The notes below the pieces were generated by a model. That model saw only the letters and a program-made list of their open reading frames with translations. It did not search any database and was not told where the DNA came from. Source: Gnetum montanum (lineage: Eukaryota; Streptophyta; Gnetopsida; Gnetales; Gnetaceae). Taken from it: a stretch of DNA of 33,744 bases. Location of the stretch: the NCBI GenBank assembly GCA_015680685.1, contig MNCI01027470.1, positions 296,296-330,039 on the forward strand. The letters run 5' to 3'. Numbering within the stretch: the first letter of the stretch is position 1; each line of letters opens with the position of its first letter. A program made the position numbers and the translations under genes. This document shows, in pieces, positions 28,986 to 33,744 of this stretch.

Positions 28986-31844
28986 TTTTTCTATTTTAAG
29001 GCCTATTTAACTTGTGAAAGGGCATTCAGGAAGTCTTGCCCACCATCGTGTTGCTTACTAGCCTTTTCTTGTTCTATACATCCTAGGAGACGAATCTCCA
29101 AAGGGGGAGTGGTTTTGGGTTGCACACTAAGCTCTATTGGACCAGAAGGTGAAGATTGCACCTATGTTTTGCTATTGGCAATTGATGAGGAAGAGGCCAT
29201 AGGCCCTATTGACAAGGGGGTAGGCTTAGGGGGACCTAATGTAGTATGTTCCCTAGCCATGTTGTCTACTAGATCCTCATCATGCTTCTTTGGTTAGGAA
29301 GGCTAGGGTGCAACCCTTGTCACTTGGTTTTGTGTTGGAGGGAAACTTGCATGCCTTGGCACCTTGATGACAAATAATGCTTGCATTGTTACAATGGGAG
29401 AAGGTGCGGTTTTTAGCACAAAGGGTGTAGGAGATGTCTAATGAGGATCCCTAATGACAAAGAGGGCTTGCGAGTTAGTTGTTTTGGCGTTTCTATGTTG
29501 TGAGGAGGCACACGAATCAAAAATGGTTGCTATGGTGGTTTAGGGTTATTGTTAATGTCAATAGTGTTTATGGTGTAACCTACATTGTTAGCATTTAGGG
29601 GGTCTTTGTAAATGTCCATCGACTAGTTTTCAGGTCGAATGGGATTGCTCTCGTCCAAGACCAACTTCCCCTAATCTATCATGTGTTGTATGTCATCTTT
29701 TAATGCTAGGCAGTAATCTATATCATGCTTGCACAATTGATGATAATCACAGAAATGCTCTAACCTAAAATTCCTAAGCATTGGTGGTTCCTTAGGTATG
29801 GCCAAAGAGGGGTTCCAAAGGATTTTGCAGTACCTTTGGTGGTGTTTAATAGCCTCCTCTAACATTCGTTTGTGTTGTATACACCCAGCTCCCAACAATT
29901 GCTTCAAGAGTTCTGAAGGCTTAATCAGTAACAAGGTATACTTTGAGCAATCCTTGTGCTTAAAGATTGGCCTTGGCTATGTTTGTGCCATAGGTGTTGA
30001 TGTTTGTGGCTGACTAGTGTTAGTGGGGCTAGGTGTTGCGTTAGTGGGAGCCTTGGGTGTGGTAGCAGCCTTTTTGTTGTTGTTAGGCTTGGTCTCATTG
30101 GCTACAGTAGCGACGGTGGTTGCTGTAGCCTTGCCTTTCTCCTTTTCCTTCTTAGTGTGCGTATTCCTATAGGCCATGTAAGATAGGTCCCTACTAGCCT
30201 CCACTACATCTTGGATGCTCTTGGTTTGAGTGAAGGCTTGGCTGAGGGAATGTGGGACCAGATAGTAAAGCTTAGACTTAATGAAGTCATTGAATGCACC
30301 CTTAAAGATGGCCAACCAATGGGCCTCGGTGATTGGTTCATGTATCTTGTTTAAAGTGGTGCTCCATCATTGTATGGATTCTAGTGGATCCTACTTAACA
30401 CTCATGAGCTAGTCTAGAGTAACCTTCAATTTCAAGTTGTACTTGAAGCGGGTCACGAATTGACTTAGCAGGTCTTCCAAGGTGGAGATAGAGGCACATG
30501 GAAGTACACAATACTAGTCCAAAGCTTTGCCTATTAGACACATGGAAAAGACAAGGATGATGGTGTGAGGCCATGGTTGCAACAACAATGATTTAGACTT
30601 GAAGGTCACGAAATGTACATTTGGATCACCCTCCCCATTGTATTTTGTAAATTGGAGGAGTGGCACCCTAGGGGGCAACATGAGCATAGGGATAGTTAGA
30701 CTAATAGGATCATCATGGTAAAAGTCCATGACTTGAACAATTTCAGAATCGGTGGCCTTGAGATGTTTGATATCTTTAGTGAGGGTCTAGATAAGTTGGA
30801 AAGATTGATCTAGACCCAGGGATGTTGCAAATGGTTGTGGGGTTGTTCAGACAACCATTACTAGTGGCACTGATGGTGCAACTATTACTCCCATCGAGGG
30901 TGCTCTTGGAGCAACTCCTGCCAATGGTGTCATTTGGGTAGCCCACAACTCGGTGGGCAGTGCCACGAGAATGGCTGCCATAGGTGGTAGCATATGTGTA
31001 GTCATTTTCCTAGTGGTGTGGGTGGCCCACGGCCCCATGCTTTGTTTCACTATATGCAGGAATTGATATGTTTGAGGTTGCTTGTATGGTTGCACGTGGG
31101 ACATCTGAGTTGTCCACATGAGATAGAAACAAAACCTACATGTGGTTGTGATGTAGGTATGTAGTGCACATACGATAATGTGGGCATCACAGAGATCAAA
31201 TGTGGTAGTTGAATGGATTGAGAAGACTAATTGATGGGCATTGAGGTTGAAGGGCCTACATGCTAGTATGTTGAAAAAATTGGGTGACTACCCATTGCCA
31301 TAGAGGGTTGAAGTTGTGACACTATCACGGTGATGGGAAAGGGGATGGAAAATTGTGATTGATGCGAATGGGAAATAGAGGTAGAAGGGACACCCGTGGT
31401 GTAGATTGGACCATCACCTTCTGAGTGGGAGTCCAAATCCTCTTGGCCATCTTGGAAGGTTTCTTCATAGTGGGACGTAGTATCTTGTTCTCTTGCCCTA
31501 CTTACTTGGACAAGTTGGTTTAGCATCCATTGGTACATCTTGGTCAACAAGATGGTGATATCGGGAGTAGGAATGAACTCCCTCCCATTCCAATAGATGA
31601 ACTTGAAGTTACGGTTCTCTTCAAATTCACAACGTTCCAAGGGTAGATTGGCTTGCATTTTCGCACATAGAAAATTGTCCTGCTCCTTGTCTTGCAATAG
31701 GCATTCAGGTGATTGCTACTGCTATATGAGGGACTATCATGACATCAACACTGGGCTGGGCAATTTCTCAAGAACTGTAATATTCTAGATAGAGTAGGGA
31801 ACCTCTAGGTTTGAGGTGGGAACAATAGTGGTTGTAGGAATCAT
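28986..31844 (-). pseudogene. Element C: gag relic
   Basis: The probable start is the ATG at 31844 (MIPTTTIVPTSNLEVPYSI). The N-terminal part includes ERCEFEENRNFKFIYWNGRE (31640-31580) and an acidic stretch. A Pro/Gln/Met-rich spacer follows (31119-30847). The gag core reads VPLLQFTKYNGEGDPNVHF near 30685-30630, then TLEDLLSQFVTRFKYNLKLK and HWLAIFKGAFNDFIKSKLYY to about 30260. A Lys/Thr/Ala/Pro-rich linker leads to a zinc-binding segment, FCDYHQLCKHDIDYCLALK near 29757-29700, with an intact C-x2-H-x4-H-x4-C pattern of the Tat type. Coding continues to the protease. Stops at former Gln and Trp codons, with little frame damage, mark it as dead. Confidence 0.85.
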
Positions 31845-32190
31845 TTTTTGTTATGGGATAGGTAGAAACAGGAAGGATGTGTAAGCAATAGTTGCAGACA
31901 GTGTGCTATTACACTGAGTAGTTGTAGTTGAAAACTATAAGAGGGAAAGCTACAACTGGGTACACTAGAAAGTGTTAGAAATTGGTTTCCTTCACTGTTA
32001 CACCTACTACGATGAGCAAGGCTACTACATTGAAGAGATTGCTACGCTATAGCGGACACAAGTAGCGTAACGTAATGAGCAACGTACCCTGGTGGATAGC
32101 GTAGCATAGTAGATGGAATTACATAGTGGGCAACATATCACTGAAGATGAGTGTTACTGTTGGCACATTTTCAGCCACTACATGGAGCAG
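31845..32190 (-). other. Element C: 5' leader
   Basis: Non-coding sequence directly upstream of gag. It contains CTACGCTATAGCGG, GTAGCGTAACGTAATG and GATAGCGTAGCATAGTAG words (32040-32112), the same vocabulary as the 3' palindromes and the antisense gene's promoter and first intron. No LTR or primer binding site could be defined; beyond about 32190 the character of the sequence changes, so the 5' LTR may be lost. Confidence 0.45.
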
Positions 32191-32650
32191 GAGTTTCAGT
32201 TTTGATTAAGAAGAATAAAAATGAAATAGGTGTTTAAGATTCGGATGAGTTTTATGATGATAAACACATATTTGATTTTTACCTTACATTGGGCAAAGAA
32301 TGTGATATTTCAGCACATTAAAAACTTAGATTGGCTCAGTAACGGTGGCAGACAGGGAATATACAGGGCCTGACCACAAATATATCAAGGATAAATAATA
32401 TTCAAAAATGATGTGGTTCTTTTGGTAAACCAAGAGTTTTCAAGAATGATGTAAGTTTTCTGAATTATGAAAGCCAAAGAACAGAGGAAATGAACTCTGT
32501 GTTGAGAAGAAACAGTTACTGAATACTATCAGAAACAGGATTAAACACCAAGAGAAAAAACGTAGTATCAATGGCAATAAAAACGCAGTGATGCTTGCTA
32601 CTAAAATGTTGCCAAGAAAATGCCAGAAATCCCTTCATATTCCACTTAAA
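32191..32650. other. AT-rich stretch without recognised gene
   Basis: No repeat words of element C and no domain on either strand. It lies immediately downstream, in - strand sense, of the CpG-rich patch, so it could be intronic sequence of a host gene. That is only an inference from position. Confidence 0.3.
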
Positions 32651-33230
32651 ATTTTGTCAAACACTTGCCGCGAAGGGTTTCTTTATTCTATTTCTACAAT
32701 GAACTTAATCTCCACCAAAGAGTACATCGGATGAATGAAACAGGGTCAGAACGCAGCCGGTTGCTACGCCCACGCCTATGCCTGCAATCCGGGACGGTTA
32801 CCAGCAAAAAACTACCAAATAAAATACGGATGTGCCTAACTTGGATGCTGCCCACAAATAGGGGCAAGACAACATTGCAGGGGGTTCTCAAATTCAAGTT
32901 ATTGCACCGTTGATATGAGTAACTGATGCCGAGCTTCGCGAAAAAGCTGTTCAAACTGCAATCGTGTTTTGGGGTTCAATAGATGACACAGCCATGGCAG
33001 ACGCGGGAGACGCGGGGATGGCGACAGCAAAGCAGCGGTAGGGTTTCGGCGACGTCAGCCATAAACCGACAGTGGTAATCATAACCTTGGGCCAATCTGA
33101 CGCAGAGCGGTGGTAGGGAAAATAACGGACGGAGCAGTCCGGAGGAGGAAGCAATGCAAATCGCGGAAGGAAGGAGCGCGCACAGAGGAAGCAAAGTAAT
33201 GCGGTTAACCGCGTTGGAAAACATTAACAC
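32650..33230 (-). other. CpG-rich patch, possible 5' end of a host gene on the - strand
   Basis: G+C and CpG are far higher than elsewhere (for example GACGCGGGAGACGCGGGGAT at 32999-33018). On the - strand an AAACCCTA telo-box-like motif (33046-33039), common in plant 5' leaders, precedes an ATG at 32995 (MAVSSIEPQNTIAV, then a stop). In the next frame TRLQFEQLFREARHQLLIST follows at 32967-32908. A 1-nt frame difference separates the two. An alternative upstream ATG at 33062 gives MADVAETLPLLCCRHPRVSR. No family was recognised. It may be a first exon, a gene fragment or a promoter only. Confidence 0.35.
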
Positions 33231-33744
33231 TTGAAAAATATTTACCCTCCCCCAAAGATAGCGTATTTACTGTTTCATAAAGTTAATTTTACAAATAATT
33301 ATATTTCTAACAAATGAAACATAGCCGCAAAAATAATTATTGAAATGCTGGATACTTACCTAGGTATTTAAATTATATGCAAAGGCCAAATTCTTGTATC
33401 ATGTATGATGTAAACACTTGTCAGTTGCAGATTTTCTCTTCATAACTATGTAACTTTCTCCTAGCTTGTTGGGAAAGTAATCTTCTAATTGGTTAGTCAG
33501 GTTACTTGAGAGGAAAGTTAGGAGAGATGTTATTGAAGATATTTTTGGATATTTGAAAATTGCAACTTCCTTATACATCATTCAAAAGACTTGACATCTC
33601 ATTTGGAAGAAGTAAAATCAAAGGGATAAATATGTATGGAGTACTATAGCTTGTATCCCTATGTATTTTGTTTAGATTGTACTTTAATGACCAAGGCCAC
33701 TTGTCAACTTCCTCATCTCTTTTTGTGGCTAAAAACCACCCAAA
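33231..33744. other. AT-rich right flank without recognised gene
   Basis: No domain is recognised on either strand. If the CpG-rich patch is the 5' end of a - strand gene, this would be its upstream region. A TATA-like GGATAAATATGTATGG at about 33627 on the + strand is not supported by any other feature. Confidence 0.3.

Larger units (their letters stand above)
14760..32190 (-). mobile_element. Element C: large Tat/Ogre-like Ty3/gypsy retrotransposon, - strand, dead
   Basis: Read on the - strand: 5' leader (32190-31845), gag-protease (31844 to about 28110), a 5.8-kb gap with its own antisense gene, RT-RNase H-aRNase H-integrase (22273-18859), then a 4-kb repeat-bearing 3' untranslated part. 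The aRNase H, the size near 17 kb and the tandem repeats after integrase are Tat/Ogre traits. I could not find matching LTRs, so both outer limits are estimates from where element-like motifs fade. Stops and frameshifts occur in every coding part. The alternative, two separate insertions supplying the gag-protease and RT-integrase halves, is less likely given related repeats at the internal junctions. Confidence 0.7.

Noticed and set aside
29004-30186. Several + strand frames (28983-29297, 29798-30013, 30004-30186)
   Set aside because: They overlap the gag-protease relic of element C on the other strand, which has clear domain motifs; these are shadows.
32665-32954. Overlapping 82- and 86-codon frames on opposite strands in the CpG-rich patch
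   Set aside because: Neither shows domain motifs; open frames are expected by chance where G+C is high and stops are rare.
1-33744. tRNA, rRNA or snoRNA genes
   Set aside because: No cloverleaf with A and B boxes and no rRNA signature was noticed. The only tRNA-related sequence is the primer binding site at 3982-3999.

Overview
This is eukaryotic, almost certainly land-plant, nuclear DNA made mostly of old, decayed LTR retrotransposons. It is AT-rich. All three elements are Ty3/gypsy of the plant-specific Tat (Ogre-like) or Athila lineages. Plant-type introns, a TATA promoter and a telo-box-like motif are also visible. A large, slowly purged genome such as a gymnosperm would fit, but that is inference. 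There is no intact protein-coding gene, no rRNA or tRNA gene, no CRISPR array and no bacterial feature.

Layout. (1) About 425-2480, + strand: element A, a 5'-truncated Tat-like pol running from the reverse transcriptase C-terminus through RNase H and archaeal-type RNase H to integrase. (2) 2958-13798, + strand: element B, an Athila-like element with both LTRs (2958-3980 and 12800-13798). It has a decayed tRNA-Asp primer binding site, relics of gag, protease, RT/RNase H and integrase, and about 3 kb of unrecognised sequence before the 3' LTR. (3) About 14.76-32.19 kb, - strand: element C, a large Tat/Ogre-like element with gag-protease at 31844-28110 and RT-RNase H-aRNase H-integrase at 22273-18859. 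A long 3' untranslated part holds tandem repeats and regularly spaced palindromes. LTRs of C were not found. (4) 32.65-33.23 kb: a CpG-rich patch that looks like the 5' end of a host gene on the - strand. The rest is featureless AT-rich sequence.

The most unusual content lies inside element C. The 6 kb between its protease and RT hold a separate gene on the opposite (+) strand. It has a TATA box at 22741, an ATG at 22810, several introns with consensus borders whose phases keep one reading frame, acidic and coiled-coil segments, and a terminal stop at 27453-27455. It carries many premature stops and is now a pseudogene of unknown family. The same short tandem-repeat word (AGTTTAAGGYC) occurs on both sides of this gene and again just after the integrase, so three junctions of the element carry related arrays. 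An antisense gene would keep its introns through retrotransposition, because the element's own genomic RNA cannot be spliced at them. This fits a gene acquired by, or long resident in, this retroelement family.

Decay is consistent with cytosine deamination. Most stop codons, all seven primer-site mismatches in B, and the lost catalytic acidic residues in A, B and C can be explained by C-to-T or G-to-A changes.
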